IMG/VR virus record: IMGVR_UViG_3300020472_000045
Location: 1-48,726 of that record
DNA length: 48,726 nucleotides
Reading direction: 5' to 3' (one strand)
DNA from: a virus
Each line of letters begins with the position of its first letter. The stretch's first letter is position 1. Positions 20,478 through 29,342 of this stretch are shown piece after piece. The translations under genes were made by a program, and so were the position numbers. The notes under the pieces are model-generated. The model was not told the origin of the DNA, searched no databases, and saw only the letters and a list, made by a program, of their open reading frames with translations.

Positions 20478-21790
20478 TAGTTCCCTCTAAATTTATTGTT
20501 CCCTGTAGTGGGATCGGCGACAGAAGCCCAAACTTGGAACTGTGATTGTTTAAGTTTAAGCAACTGCCCGATCCGCATTCCCCGTTCTTCTTTAGTCATA
20601 TACCCGTCAGCAATCATTTGATGTTCCCACTCAGAGTATTGTTTGCCACAAACCTGCACAGTAACCATGTCTATTTTCAAGGTCGCTACACGCCGAACAT
20701 CTGCTGGGGCATCTATTACAGCTGCCGGATCGCGTTCTTGGGGTAAATCTTTAAGTACATCATCAATGTCTGTTGGTGTGAATCCTGTACCGTCCAAGCT
20801 GTCAAGATCCATTAAGACTTCAGCTAAAGCAGCATTGTAATAACCTGCTTTGTCTGCAAGACGATTGTCGGCTAAAAGAATTCTTCTAGCCTCATCATCA
20901 TTAACATCTAACATTACAACTGGAACCATCTCCCAGCCTAAAGACTTAACCGCTTGCCAAGTGTTGTTGCCTTTAAGAATTAAACTAGAAGATTCTTGAA
21001 CAACCAACGGTCTGTAAATGCCGTTAACTCTTAAAGATTCTGCTATTGCCCCTATATCACCCTGCCGAGCGTTCTCTGGGTGAGCTTCAAGACTCTCAAC
21101 CGGAATCCAGACACAAGCATCAAGTCCAGAATGTTGCGGAGTTTCCCCAGAGATATGCCCCCACGTTTTACCCTTCTTGGTTGCTTTAGGTTCTGGATCA
21201 TCTGTTAAACCAAGTCTTTCCCTGATGCCATTCATTGCTTCTTTTTGTTCCCCCATCTCTTCAAACCATTCATCAAAATAGTCTGTTTCAACAAGCAACA
21301 AATTTTTACCTATGTGAATTTTTTTAGTCGTTTCACCCAGTGTCGAACCCTTACCTTCGAGTCCACCGAAAAGGTCTTCCTCCACCTCCTCCAACTGGTG
21401 TAAACGCTCTAAAGAACCACGATCCCAACCTGAACCTTCAAAATCAGGTGTTAGCGACTCAATCAAATGAATAAGATTTGGTCTGTCATAAGTGGCTAAA
21501 TCGGATGTCCGATTATCAGCCAGCAGAATCCTTTTCGCTTGTTGGTCATCGACATCAACACGAAGGACGGCTATTTCGTCCCACCCTAAAGACTTAGCCG
21601 CCCTCCATGTATGATTACCCGCCAAGATAAAGCTATTACGATCATCAACTATGACAGGTGAATACTGTCCATTGACACGCAAGCTTTCCGCTATCCCCTG
21701 TATGTCTCCTTTTCGGGGATTACGTGGATGCGATTGAATTGAATCAATCGGAACCACAGTTTCTTGGAGATCAGTGGCAATTTTTGTCAT
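20477..21790 (-). CDS. Tandem double ParB-domain protein, 437 aa
   Basis: Two ParB/sulfiredoxin-type domains: the first with SHPRNPRKGDIQGIAESL and ILAGNHTW (56-62), the second with AHPENARQGDIGAIAESL and ILKGNNTW (271-278). Both end RILLADNR, so they arose by duplication. ParB-type domains can act as CTPases or nucleases. The linker (about 150-215) is charged and low complexity. Confidence 0.75.
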   Translation of the reverse strand: MTKIATDLQETVVPIDSIQSHPRNPRKGDIQGIAESLRVNGQYSPVIVDDRNSFILAGNHTWRAAKSLGWDEIAVLRVDVDDQQAKRILLADNRTSDLATYDRPNLIHLIESLTPDFEGSGWDRGSLERLHQLEEVEEDLFGGLEGKGSTLGETTKKIHIGKNLLLVETDYFDEWFEEMGEQKEAMNGIRERLGLTDDPEPKATKKGKTWGHISGETPQHSGLDACVWIPVESLEAHPENARQGDIGAIAESLRVNGIYRPLVVQESSSLILKGNNTWQAVKSLGWEMVPVVMLDVNDDEARRILLADNRLADKAGYYNAALAEVLMDLDSLDGTGFTPTDIDDVLKDLPQERDPAAVIDAPADVRRVATLKIDMVTVQVCGKQYSEWEHQMIADGYMTKEERGMRIGQLLKLKQSQFQVWASVADPTTGNNKFRGN

Positions 21791-21797
21791 TTGCTCC

Positions 21798-22049
21798 TTA
21801 GCCGATTTCTTTGTAAACCTTGTTGTGGTCTCTCCCGAAAGTCGTCCATTTGTGAATCCATTGCTTAGAACACTCTAGTGCATCAGCAAGATTTTCTAGG
21901 GTTTCTCCTTGCTGACGAGCATCCCGCAATGTTTGTAAATGAATCTCCTGAGCTGTCATGTAATTAGCTCTCGCTAAAACCACAGCTTCATTAGTTTCTT
22001 TTACTCTATTAATAATAGCAACATCTGCTGTTGCTCTTTTCTTTGGCAT
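21798..22049 (-). CDS. Helix-turn-helix protein, 83 aa
   Basis: C-terminal helix-turn-helix (TLENLADALECSKQWIHKWTTFG) preceded by a helix. Probably DNA-binding. Starts one base downstream of the 22050 gene's end and sits in the replication operon. Confidence 0.65.
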   Translation of the reverse strand: MPKKRATADVAIINRVKETNEAVVLARANYMTAQEIHLQTLRDARQQGETLENLADALECSKQWIHKWTTFGRDHNKVYKEIG

Positions 22050-22316
22050 TTACTTTTCTCCTTCTATTTTGTATGCCTGCATATGAAGAGTCGTGTAAAC
22101 GCCTCTTTGTTTATCCCATCCACCTCTTACAGTTCGACAGGCTAAATCTCTATCTTTCGCTACTTTGTGGGAATACCGAGCAAGCTCTTTAAATTCCATT
22201 CCCGCTAAGTCTTCTTCAGTGAGTTCCCAAACTTCTCCATTGAGCCATTCGTCCCACGGATAAACTTCGTTACCTCTTAGTCCCCTATATGGAAACTCTT
22301 TAACTCTTTTTGCCAC
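22050..22316 (-). CDS. Hypothetical protein, 88 aa
   Basis: Trp-rich start (YPWDEWLNGEVWELTEEDL) then a basic helix. Overlaps the preceding zinc-ribbon gene by 17 bases. The N-terminal pattern resembles small phage proteins of unknown function. Confidence 0.65.
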   Translation of the reverse strand: MAKRVKEFPYRGLRGNEVYPWDEWLNGEVWELTEEDLAGMEFKELARYSHKVAKDRDLACRTVRGGWDKQRGVYTTLHMQAYKIEGEK

Positions 22317-22536
22317 GCTTTTCCTTCCTTTTACGATTTAATAAATAAAGCAATATCTTAAATTGTTGCCACCGATTGTTAGGCATGAGTGGCTCAGGCT
22401 CAAAAACCAAATCACACTCTTTACACCGCCCAACCGGATCGCCATGAATTGTTTCCATAGCAACAACTTTTGTTGCCATTTCTTCAAGGAACTTGTCCTT
22501 CCCGCAATCCAAGCAGACCCAATTAATCGTTTGCAC
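22300..22536 (-). CDS. Zinc-ribbon protein, 78 aa
   Basis: CLDC (8-11) and CKEC (38-41) form a zinc ribbon. The C-terminus is strongly basic (NRKRKEKRGKKS), fitting nucleic-acid binding. Overlaps the helicase gene by 14 bases. Confidence 0.65.
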   Translation of the reverse strand: MQTINWVCLDCGKDKFLEEMATKVVAMETIHGDPVGRCKECDLVFEPEPLMPNNRWQQFKILLYLLNRKRKEKRGKKS

Positions 22537-24751
22537 GTTTCACCAGTTTGCCTATAAGTTCATTCATCACACTTTCCGCCATTTCAGCTTCGCCATCAGT
22601 TACTGCATCAACAACCAGTCTTTTCTTAGCTATTAGTTCATAAATATCATCATCAATGGTTTCTTCCGCCAACAAATAGAAGGCACTCACACTTTCAGCA
22701 TCTTGTCCTATCCTGTGACACCTATCTTCTGCTTGATCGTGTTCAGCTGGTGTCCAACCTTGCTCGACAAACAACACATCAGATGCAGCTGTCAAAGTGA
22801 TACCCACTCCACCGGCTTTAGTGTTCAGGACAATAACCCTTGAGTTAGGATCATTTTGGAAAAGATCAATGGACGCTTGGCGAGCTTTCATAGAGTCACT
22901 ACCTGAGACACGAAGCCCACCATATTTTTCTGCTAAAGCATTAACAACTGATTTATGATGACCAAACACCACTAGCTTTCTATCTGTGCTGTCTAAGAAT
23001 GTGTCTATCCATTCACAAGCTGCTTCTACCTTTCCTTCTCCTGCGATTCTCTTCAATACCATTAGCTTCGCTAAAGTATCTACCATTGAGCTGTACCGAC
23101 CTTCTTCTGCCAACCAAACTATTGTCTCGTTTTCAACAGCTTTATATTCTTTAGCGGACACTCTCGATAATTGTGTTTCTATTGTGTACCGAGCTTTTGT
23201 AGGCAACTCTTTGAGAACATCTTCTTTTTGTCTTCTGACATAACAAGTTTGCCTGAGCATGTTATTCAATTCTGATGTATTAGAAGCCCCACCAAAATTC
23301 CATCCAAACCCATCATGTTTAGCGTCACAATAACGCTTACGGAAATTCCATGAACCTCCAAAATCTTCTATGCGCCCAAGAATCTCCAACTGGGAGACAA
23401 GCTCAACAGGACGATTCAAGACAGGTGTTCCTGTCAACGCTAAAACCATGCCGTTCTCTGGTATCGCTTTAGCTATCTTTTTTAAGGCTTTCGTTCTTTT
23501 AGCTGTGCTGTTTTTTGCATAATGACTCTCATCAAAGACAAGCGCTTGAAAACCAACTTTCATCAACTCTTCCTGTTGCTTATCGAGAATGTCATAGTTG
23601 ATAATCACAACATCAGAATTTTTAACCCCAACTTTGTTGTCAACAATATGGACTGTTTTCTCAGGAAGCCACATCCGAACTTCACGTTCCCAATTTGACT
23701 TCAAAGTAGCTGGGCAAACGACTAGCAAAGGAAAAGCTTTCTCCATATGAACCGCCGCCAAGCTTTGGACAGTCTTACCAAGACCCATCTCATCAGCTAT
23801 AAAACACTTTTTGACATCAATAGCGTAAGCCACCCCAGCAACTTGGAAAGGTCGTAACTCTAATTTTTCCCCAGTCTTCGGGTGTATCGCTCCTAAACCT
23901 TCAATCTTGAGTTTTGATGTTTCTGCTGATGAAGCTTCTTCCCTCATTCGTGCTTCATCAGACATTCTTAAAGCTTCCGAGAACACGTTTCCATCATGCT
24001 CAAAACCCCAAGTCGTTGCCAGCATCATTACTTGGTCACAAGCGACCTTTGGGACAACCCAAACTTTCTCTTTGCTATCCCACTTTCTTCCTGTCAACGA
24101 CTTGACTGCGTAAACGAGATCAGCGTCATACTCAAAATCTAAAATAAAAGATTCGTCTCTGAGGGTTAAACTTCTTAAACCTTCGGGTCTTTCTTCTACC
24201 TCAACATCTTTAAAGCGATCTAAAAGTTCTTGTGCTTCATCTGTAACAATAAAACCATAATCAAAAGCCAAGCTTCTTAACTCTCCCCCAACGTCTTCAT
24301 GTATGGGGAATGTCCATGTTTTAGAATTTTGTTTCCATTGACCTTTTAATTTTTTTACTCTTCTTATAAGCCCTGCTTCATATTTGAATTTGAGAACAAA
24401 CTCGTCGTCTCCGACCTTAAGAGTTTTTCTTTCAAATGATGCTTGCCGTGCATCATCACGACCATCACCCCCAACTCGTTCAGGAACTGGAAGCGCCGAA
24501 TAATCTAGACCATCTTTCGCAAGTTGGTTACTGTATTTGGCAAGCATTTGATACGCCTCCCAACACATAGCATCTGACCATTCTTCGGGTTCCATCTCAA
24601 CTGCGCGATTGCCAAATTTAGTGTCGCTTCCATTAAACCCAACCCCATCTTGGGATTCTGCCCCATCACAGTTGTCAGCTATAAACATTACTGCGTTGTG
24701 GATTTCTTCTTTGATTTCTTGTTTTGTCATCATTATATCTGTGTCTGTCAT
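22523..24751 (-). CDS. SNF2-family helicase with HARP-like repeats, 742 aa
   Basis: C-terminal SNF2 ATPase: Q-like RPFQVAG, motif I DEMGLGKT (320-327), motif II DESH, motif III TGTPV, and a second lobe with AEDRCHRIGQ. Two similar N-terminal repeats (about 117-155 and 203-240, with KSLTGRKWDSKEKVWVVP) resemble the HARP domain of SMARCAL1-type annealing helicases. Likely remodels forks or recombination intermediates. ATG codons at residues 7 and 8 are alternative starts. Confidence 0.85.
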   Translation of the reverse strand: MTDTDIMMTKQEIKEEIHNAVMFIADNCDGAESQDGVGFNGSDTKFGNRAVEMEPEEWSDAMCWEAYQMLAKYSNQLAKDGLDYSALPVPERVGGDGRDDARQASFERKTLKVGDDEFVLKFKYEAGLIRRVKKLKGQWKQNSKTWTFPIHEDVGGELRSLAFDYGFIVTDEAQELLDRFKDVEVEERPEGLRSLTLRDESFILDFEYDADLVYAVKSLTGRKWDSKEKVWVVPKVACDQVMMLATTWGFEHDGNVFSEALRMSDEARMREEASSAETSKLKIEGLGAIHPKTGEKLELRPFQVAGVAYAIDVKKCFIADEMGLGKTVQSLAAVHMEKAFPLLVVCPATLKSNWEREVRMWLPEKTVHIVDNKVGVKNSDVVIINYDILDKQQEELMKVGFQALVFDESHYAKNSTAKRTKALKKIAKAIPENGMVLALTGTPVLNRPVELVSQLEILGRIEDFGGSWNFRKRYCDAKHDGFGWNFGGASNTSELNNMLRQTCYVRRQKEDVLKELPTKARYTIETQLSRVSAKEYKAVENETIVWLAEEGRYSSMVDTLAKLMVLKRIAGEGKVEAACEWIDTFLDSTDRKLVVFGHHKSVVNALAEKYGGLRVSGSDSMKARQASIDLFQNDPNSRVIVLNTKAGGVGITLTAASDVLFVEQGWTPAEHDQAEDRCHRIGQDAESVSAFYLLAEETIDDDIYELIAKKRLVVDAVTDGEAEMAESVMNELIGKLVKRAND

Positions 24752-24787
24752 ATGGCTAGTCTACAGATAGTGGACTTAAACGACAAC

Positions 24788-25006
24788 CTACTTAGGGCGA
24801 AGATCGACAGTTAAAGTCAAAACCCCATCATGTAAAACAGCTTCCGCATCCGAGATAATCGCATAGTCTTGGTAATCCAATTCTGCTTGCTCTATGAAAC
24901 GTTTACGTTCTTCACCTGCTATCGGAGGCATGTTTCGTTTTTTTACCGCTAAAGCCCTTTGATGAAATCTTTCTATAAAAGTATCTAAATCAAGAAAAGT
25001 TTCCAT
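24788..25006 (-). CDS. Hypothetical protein, 72 aa
   Basis: Helical, charged protein (FIERFHQRALAVKKRN, FIEQAELDYQDYAI) ending in a short strand. Its start shares one base with the upstream stop. No family recognised. Confidence 0.6.
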   Translation of the reverse strand: METFLDLDTFIERFHQRALAVKKRNMPPIAGEERKRFIEQAELDYQDYAIISDAEAVLHDGVLTLTVDLRPK

Positions 25007-25296
25007 CAGAGAGAACCGTTCCTTCGGACACGAAGCGTGTGAATCTCTCTTGCCAACGAAACCATCTGCTGAACCAACGGCTTGGAAACAGCAAGTGACC
25101 TAGCTACTTGCGAATATGTTAAACCATCTCCACCATTACCAAAATCACACGCTTCCTTAACAGACAAAGCTCTCTGAGCAATTATGTCCTGCCTCAACTC
25201 TGTCACCGCCGGAAGAACATGGTCATTCAAATACTGAGCCCTTTCTAATGGATCATCCAGTTTAGATGCCCTTCCAAGTAACCCTTCTACATTCAT
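25006..25296 (-). CDS. Helix-turn-helix protein, 96 aa
   Basis: C-terminal helix-turn-helix (LTYSQVARSLAVSKPLVQQM) like those of sigma-region-4 or small phage regulators. The N-terminal half is helical. Overlaps the RusA-like gene by four bases. May regulate or recruit at the replication operon. Confidence 0.65.
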   Translation of the reverse strand: MNVEGLLGRASKLDDPLERAQYLNDHVLPAVTELRQDIIAQRALSVKEACDFGNGGDGLTYSQVARSLAVSKPLVQQMVSLAREIHTLRVRRNGSL

Positions 25297-25691
25297 TTTT
25301 CACACTCCGTTATATAAAGCATTGCTCTATCTTCACCCCCATCTACATATGGTGCCTTAAAGGTTAAGGACTTCAAAAATTCTGGGCCATCATCAGGAAT
25401 AACCCCTGCATCTACAAGCCCATCTATGCAGGCTTTAGCCACAGGTATATGACCGCCTGTATCTGCCATGTTTCTTCTATTGGTTCGACAAGGCACGAAA
25501 GTCACATCTATACATTTCATCTTCGGGATCTTTGCTTTCTTAGTCGCCTCACAAGATGCTTCCCTCCAAGTCTTGATGAGCCTTGCTCGTTTATGAAAGT
25601 GCATTGTCCGTTCGCTGTTAAGCGTGAATAGATGCCCTTCAACAACGACTGTCCATTGTTTTTTTCTAGGCACATATTCATTGTATACCAT
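25293..25691 (-). CDS. RusA-like Holliday junction resolvase, 132 aa
   Basis: Matches RusA layout: basic beta start, then NRRNMADTGG (71-80), KACIDGLVDAGVIPDD (86-101), with D77, D90 and D100/D101 as the metal-binding acids. Resolves recombination or replication junctions before packaging. Fits its place beside the helicase and loader genes. Confidence 0.75.
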   Translation of the reverse strand: MVYNEYVPRKKQWTVVVEGHLFTLNSERTMHFHKRARLIKTWREASCEATKKAKIPKMKCIDVTFVPCRTNRRNMADTGGHIPVAKACIDGLVDAGVIPDDGPEFLKSLTFKAPYVDGGEDRAMLYITECEK

Positions 25692-26013
25692 CTCTATTCT
25701 TTGAGAGGGTCTCTCTTATTCTTTTTAAATGACGTTCTGATTCCTCTTGACTGCAAGCTGGTTTTTCTTCAGGTTTTTCTAGAACATTCACCGGATTATT
25801 CCTCTTAATCAAATCAATGAATTCTTTATACTCAGCCCACGATGGGAAGAACTTGCAATGGTCAGCGATCTTTTCAAGAGCGTCCATGCCATGTTCAAAC
25901 TCGTATGGTTGTAATTTAGCAATCCAGAAATTGACCTCTTCAACAGTGAGAGGTTTCCCAGCCCAAACTACACACATCTTCGCCAGAACATAATCTGCTT
26001 GATCGTCAGTCAT
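25678..26013 (-). CDS. G39P-like helicase loader, 111 aa
   Basis: FWIAKLQPYEFEHGMDALEKIA followed by FFPSWAEYKEF is the pattern of the loader/inhibitor (G39P) and replisome-organizer domain that brings the replicative helicase to the origin. The acidic C-terminus is probably flexible. It lies just downstream of the DnaD-like gene, as in other phages. Confidence 0.65.
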   Translation of the reverse strand: MTDDQADYVLAKMCVVWAGKPLTVEEVNFWIAKLQPYEFEHGMDALEKIADHCKFFPSWAEYKEFIDLIKRNNPVNVLEKPEEKPACSQEESERHLKRIRETLSKNRDGIQ

Positions 26014-26212
26014 TTTCCAAAACTGTCATAGAGATACGAACTGACTTCTCTCCGTTAGGTTTTGGAGAATGATAATCAACGTGGTTTACATTTACTGATT
26101 CAACCGGATACCCGATTATCTCAGCTATTTGTTCATTCGATATAAGCACACGAATGTCTCGGCGCGAAGCCCCAACTTTAATGTCATAATTTGACCTACT
26201 TGTTTCACTCAT
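26006..26212 (-). CDS. Hypothetical protein, 68 aa
   Basis: Mixed alpha/beta: IKVGASRRDIRVLISNEQI, then strands with NVNHVDYH and SVRISMTVLEND. No family recognised. Overlaps both neighbours by eight bases. Confidence 0.6.
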   Translation of the reverse strand: MSETSRSNYDIKVGASRRDIRVLISNEQIAEIIGYPVESVNVNHVDYHSPKPNGEKSVRISMTVLEND

Positions 26213-26951
26213 TTTTTTTCCTTTGCTCTCTTGCAGTTTGAATAGCGTCCCAACCTTTAGGCGCTGTAACTACATCAACGACATGAACCGTGCTTGGGTC
26301 TAACTCAGACCAATGATTAGCTATGGCATTTGGTGTCAGAGCAGCTCCCTTAAACTTCTTTCTGTAAACTTGAACTCGTTCATAAATGTCATTAGCTGTC
26401 GCTCCTGACTCTTTCAAGACTTTCACAACCTTGTTGTATCTGCCTCGCTCATTAGAATTAATCGTTTGAGCATTAACTCCACAAGCGTCCATGATTGCGT
26501 CCCAAACCTCGTCTCTTTTTTTGCTAGGTTCTATTTCGGTTGTATTACGGTTATATAACGGTTCCTTAGTCAAAGCTTGACTAGGCTGATCGGTCACAGT
26601 GACTAGGCTGCTAGGTGATGGTGCATCCTCAGCATGGTCACCATGACTAGGGTCATCATCCACTAATTTAAGCTCTAAAACAGGGGCATAATCGAGATGA
26701 ACCGTGTAAGTATTCGATCTCCTTCCGCCCCCTGAGTCCTTAGACAGCAACCCCTTTTTCTCCAAAGATTTGATAGACCGCTGAACAGTCGATTCAGACA
26801 AAAGGGTGTAACCGGATAAAGTTTTCAAAGAAGGGAACGCCCCACTTCCATCTGGTCTAGCGTGATTTGCTATACCCAATAAAACAAACTTTTCGCTTGT
26901 AGTTAAGCCCCCTTCTTGCTCTAAAACCCAAACCATTACTTCAATAGCCAT
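26205..26951 (-). CDS. Winged-helix replication initiator (DnaD/HTH_36-like), 248 aa
   Basis: Residues 15-75 form a winged helix of the HTH_36 type (FPSLKTLSGYTLLSESTVQR, SIKSLEKKGLLS). The C-terminal domain is helical with DIYERVQVYRKKF and a W, as in DnaD-like initiators. Likely binds the phage origin; the gene order with the loader-like gene supports this. Confidence 0.75.
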   Translation of the reverse strand: MAIEVMVWVLEQEGGLTTSEKFVLLGIANHARPDGSGAFPSLKTLSGYTLLSESTVQRSIKSLEKKGLLSKDSGGGRRSNTYTVHLDYAPVLELKLVDDDPSHGDHAEDAPSPSSLVTVTDQPSQALTKEPLYNRNTTEIEPSKKRDEVWDAIMDACGVNAQTINSNERGRYNKVVKVLKESGATANDIYERVQVYRKKFKGAALTPNAIANHWSELDPSTVHVVDVVTAPKGWDAIQTAREQRKKNE

Positions 26952-26954
26952 TTA

Positions 26955-27542
26955 TTAACCCTTCTTCACAGAAATAACAGCTTTTGTTGACCTTTTAGTA
27001 TCACAAAAGTTATCAGGATCAAGACCAGGAACTCTCGCTCGTAAAGCTGTGACTCTCCAATCACGGAAAGCTGCACATTCCAATAACCTGTCAACCGCCG
27101 CCTCCATCCAAGGGGCAACAATTGATCTTTCATTCACCAGCTCACCGGATTCTTGGTCAACATAATTACGATCTTGTAATTCGTCTAATGCTGTTGTGAT
27201 AACAGCACGGACAAGAACTTGGTTCTGCCAGTTTGATCTGTAATTAGAAACCCTTCTTTCAATTTCTAAAGACCCGCGTGTGAATTTTTTAACACCCAAA
27301 GAATCCATAACAGTGACCAAAGAAGGATTAGCTTCATTATCCACTTCACGAAGATTTGCTTTGTGTGCTTTTAAAGTCTCCAAAAGATCAACCATGTCTT
27401 CAGCGACTACTTGACGGTCTCCGTCGTGTTCCGCTGATTCTGCCGATTCTTGTGCATCTCTTAACAAGGAACGCATGTCACGTTCAAGATCACGCGCCCT
27501 TTCATCTAAATTAATTATTCTGTCAGTTAATTTCATTTTCAT
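26955..27542 (-). CDS. Coiled-coil protein, 195 aa
   Basis: Residues 10-75 are a long charged coiled coil. The C-terminal half contains RVTALRARVPGLDPDNFCD, a pattern I have not placed in a family. Located between the HIRAN and initiator genes; a recombination or replication accessory is plausible. Confidence 0.6.
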   Translation of the reverse strand: MKMKLTDRIINLDERARDLERDMRSLLRDAQESAESAEHDGDRQVVAEDMVDLLETLKAHKANLREVDNEANPSLVTVMDSLGVKKFTRGSLEIERRVSNYRSNWQNQVLVRAVITTALDELQDRNYVDQESGELVNERSIVAPWMEAAVDRLLECAAFRDWRVTALRARVPGLDPDNFCDTKRSTKAVISVKKG

Positions 27543-27867
27543 ACACCTTTAGTCGTAACCCTGGTTGTTCTGTGTTTTCAGGGGAGACAACTATCTTTTC
27601 GACAATCGCCCTCCACCGTTTAGCACCCTCATCTAACTCTGGAGACAAATGTTTCGCCGCCCACGCAGGGACATACCCAACGTGTTCATTGTTGATTAGG
27701 ACTTTGATAGCGTTTCCATCCATCTCATTCTCAGGTTCTCTTTGCAGTACAGCTAGTACCGGAACAGGAGAGTGAACTTGGAGTTTCGCTATGTTGAATA
27801 TGTTCTGAGGATAGTCAGGGCGGAAGGTAACTCCCGCCACCGCCATCTCGAAAGGAGAAGCTAACAT
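27523..27867 (-). CDS. HIRAN-domain protein, 114 aa
   Basis: AGVTFRPDYPQNIFNI, VLAVLQREPENEMDGNAIKV and VGYVPAWAAKHLSP give the HIRAN fold, which recognises 3' ends of single-stranded DNA at damaged or stalled forks. Stand-alone HIRAN proteins occur in phages and may partner with the SNF2 helicase encoded nearby. ATG overlaps the upstream stop. Confidence 0.8.
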   Translation of the reverse strand: MLASPFEMAVAGVTFRPDYPQNIFNIAKLQVHSPVPVLAVLQREPENEMDGNAIKVLINNEHVGYVPAWAAKHLSPELDEGAKRWRAIVEKIVVSPENTEQPGLRLKVYENEIN

Positions 27868-28628
27868 TAGTCGCTGGCTTCTTCTAGTTGTAACATTTCT
27901 TCTTCTGCTTCTGTGTGCAAAGCCTCAACGATATTAAGCACAGCATTGAACTGACTCACCGAAACAATTGGCCACTGTCTGCCGTTGAGTTTTTGGTGTG
28001 CTTCGCGGGCTCTGTCTGCATAACCTTCTGGGAGAGCGTTAACTCTTGTTTTAAGCTCAGTGTGGCTTACGTTCATAGCTCCATCACTTTCCCATTCGTC
28101 AGAAGGTTCATCTACAACAACTGCTGGTTCAGCGACTGGTTCAAAATTGTCAGCAATTACTTGCGAGGATTCAGAAGAGTCCACCGAATTACGTTTGGTT
28201 TCCGTGTCTGGAATGGGAGGCTCTTCTGAAATAGTTTGGTCATCACCTGTGCGAATAGCATCATGCTCCGCAAGACGCTGTTTATAGGTGACAACAAGTT
28301 TCATTTCACTAGCAGTGTCGGCGTAACCTGCTCTTTTAAGAGCGCGCCCTAATGCTTTAGTGCATAGGGTGTTCCAAGCGTCACTAGCGTGATCGTTTTT
28401 GTTTTGTTTAGCATCGGAAAAAGGTTTATATCCGATGATTGGCATTTCATCTGTGGGACGTAAAAGAATTTGTGCTACACAGTATTCTTCTACTCCCCCG
28501 AATTTTTCAGGGATGCCTATTTCGGCTCCTGTGCAAGATGAGAATTCTGCGATCGCTTCAGGGTAATCTTGTTTAAGAACCCCCCATCTAACAGATGGCG
28601 AAACGTAATCCTCAGCAATTTGTACCAT
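27867..28628 (-). CDS. Putative recombination/annealing protein, 253 aa
   Basis: The N-terminal domain has KALGRALKRAGYADT, typical of Rad52/Erf-type annealing and related DNA-binding proteins, following a CTGAEIGIP and HASDAWNT segment. The C-terminal half is an acidic linker then a helical tail. First gene of the replication operon, with a good promoter and AAGGAG. Exact family uncertain. Confidence 0.55.
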   Translation of the reverse strand: MVQIAEDYVSPSVRWGVLKQDYPEAIAEFSSCTGAEIGIPEKFGGVEEYCVAQILLRPTDEMPIIGYKPFSDAKQNKNDHASDAWNTLCTKALGRALKRAGYADTASEMKLVVTYKQRLAEHDAIRTGDDQTISEEPPIPDTETKRNSVDSSESSQVIADNFEPVAEPAVVVDEPSDEWESDGAMNVSHTELKTRVNALPEGYADRAREAHQKLNGRQWPIVSVSQFNAVLNIVEALHTEAEEEMLQLEEASD

Positions 28629-28662
28629 TAGTCTTAACTCCTTTATTTAAGTGTTAAGAATA

Positions 28663-28691
28663 ACTATACGGTCAGTTTATAGTAAACACAA
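28663..28691 (-). promoter_or_regulatory. Promoter of the replication operon
   Basis: On the minus strand: TTGTGT (28691-28686), a 17-base spacer and TATAGT (28668-28663), about 40 bases before the 28628 start. Confidence 0.6.
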
Positions 28692-28699
28692 CCTTTTTT

Positions 28700-28939
28700 T
28701 TAAAGTTCTCTACCACCAACATCAGCAACAGAATTAGAAAAAAGCTTATTCACCATCAAATACTGAACCATCCCGCCATCAAGATTAAACAAAGCAATCA
28801 AATCCCAATACTCATCATCATTAGATTCCTTGATGTGGATGAAAGCTTCGTCGTCAAAAACTCGCAACGCCTTAGCAAGCTGTTGAGCGGAATCAAACTG
28901 GGGAACAGCGCATCCTAATTTATATTGGTAAGTAGCCAC
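28700..28939 (-). CDS. Hypothetical protein, 79 aa
   Basis: Starts MATYQYKLGCAVPQFDSAQQL; strand-helix-strand pattern with FIHIKESNDDEYWDLIALFN. Last gene of the tail operon. A run of eight A follows its stop on its own strand. Confidence 0.6.
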   Translation of the reverse strand: MATYQYKLGCAVPQFDSAQQLAKALRVFDDEAFIHIKESNDDEYWDLIALFNLDGGMVQYLMVNKLFSNSVADVGGREL

Positions 28940-28946
28940 CTACCCA

Positions 28947-29111
28947 TTATGCTTCGTCTTCGACCTCATTATCAACAAGAGCGACTTCTGCTGGTTCTTC
29001 CCCCTGTAAAGAAGCAATCACAGCGTTCTTAACAGCGACCTCAGCGGTGAGCTGGGCTATCTGATTAGTTAACTGGTTAATAACTACTTGAATATCAATT
29101 TGGTTTTCCAT
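28947..29111 (-). CDS. Short coiled-coil protein, 54 aa
   Basis: Begins MENQIDIQVVINQLTNQIAQ and continues as a heptad-like helix before an acidic tail ending EVEDEA. Small coiled-coil proteins beside tail-fibre genes often act as fibre assembly helpers; that role here is inferred. Confidence 0.6.
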   Translation of the reverse strand: MENQIDIQVVINQLTNQIAQLTAEVAVKNAVIASLQGEEPAEVALVDNEVEDEA

Positions 29112-29120
29112 AATAAGAGT

Positions 29121-29327
29121 TTACACAGTCGGATCAGAAACAGCCGCCATTGCGTTATTATTTGCCATTTGCCATAACTCTGCATTAACTATTTCTTGAA
29201 CCCAAGCGTTGATAGCGGTAATCCTGTCACCGTCACTACTGTTAGCTGACGTTCCTTTTAAACTTGCCAAATAAGTATCTAACGACGCTAATTGAGCGTC
29301 TGGAACTGTAGCTGTTAAATCTGCCAT
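29121..29327 (-). CDS. Hypothetical protein, 68 aa
   Basis: Starts MADLTATVPDAQLASLDTY, then two helices with a DGDRITAINAWVQEIV segment. Immediately downstream of the tail fibre. No family recognised. Confidence 0.6.
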   Translation of the reverse strand: MADLTATVPDAQLASLDTYLASLKGTSANSSDGDRITAINAWVQEIVNAELWQMANNNAMAAVSDPTV

Positions 29328-29342
29328 ATCTAAATCTTACTC

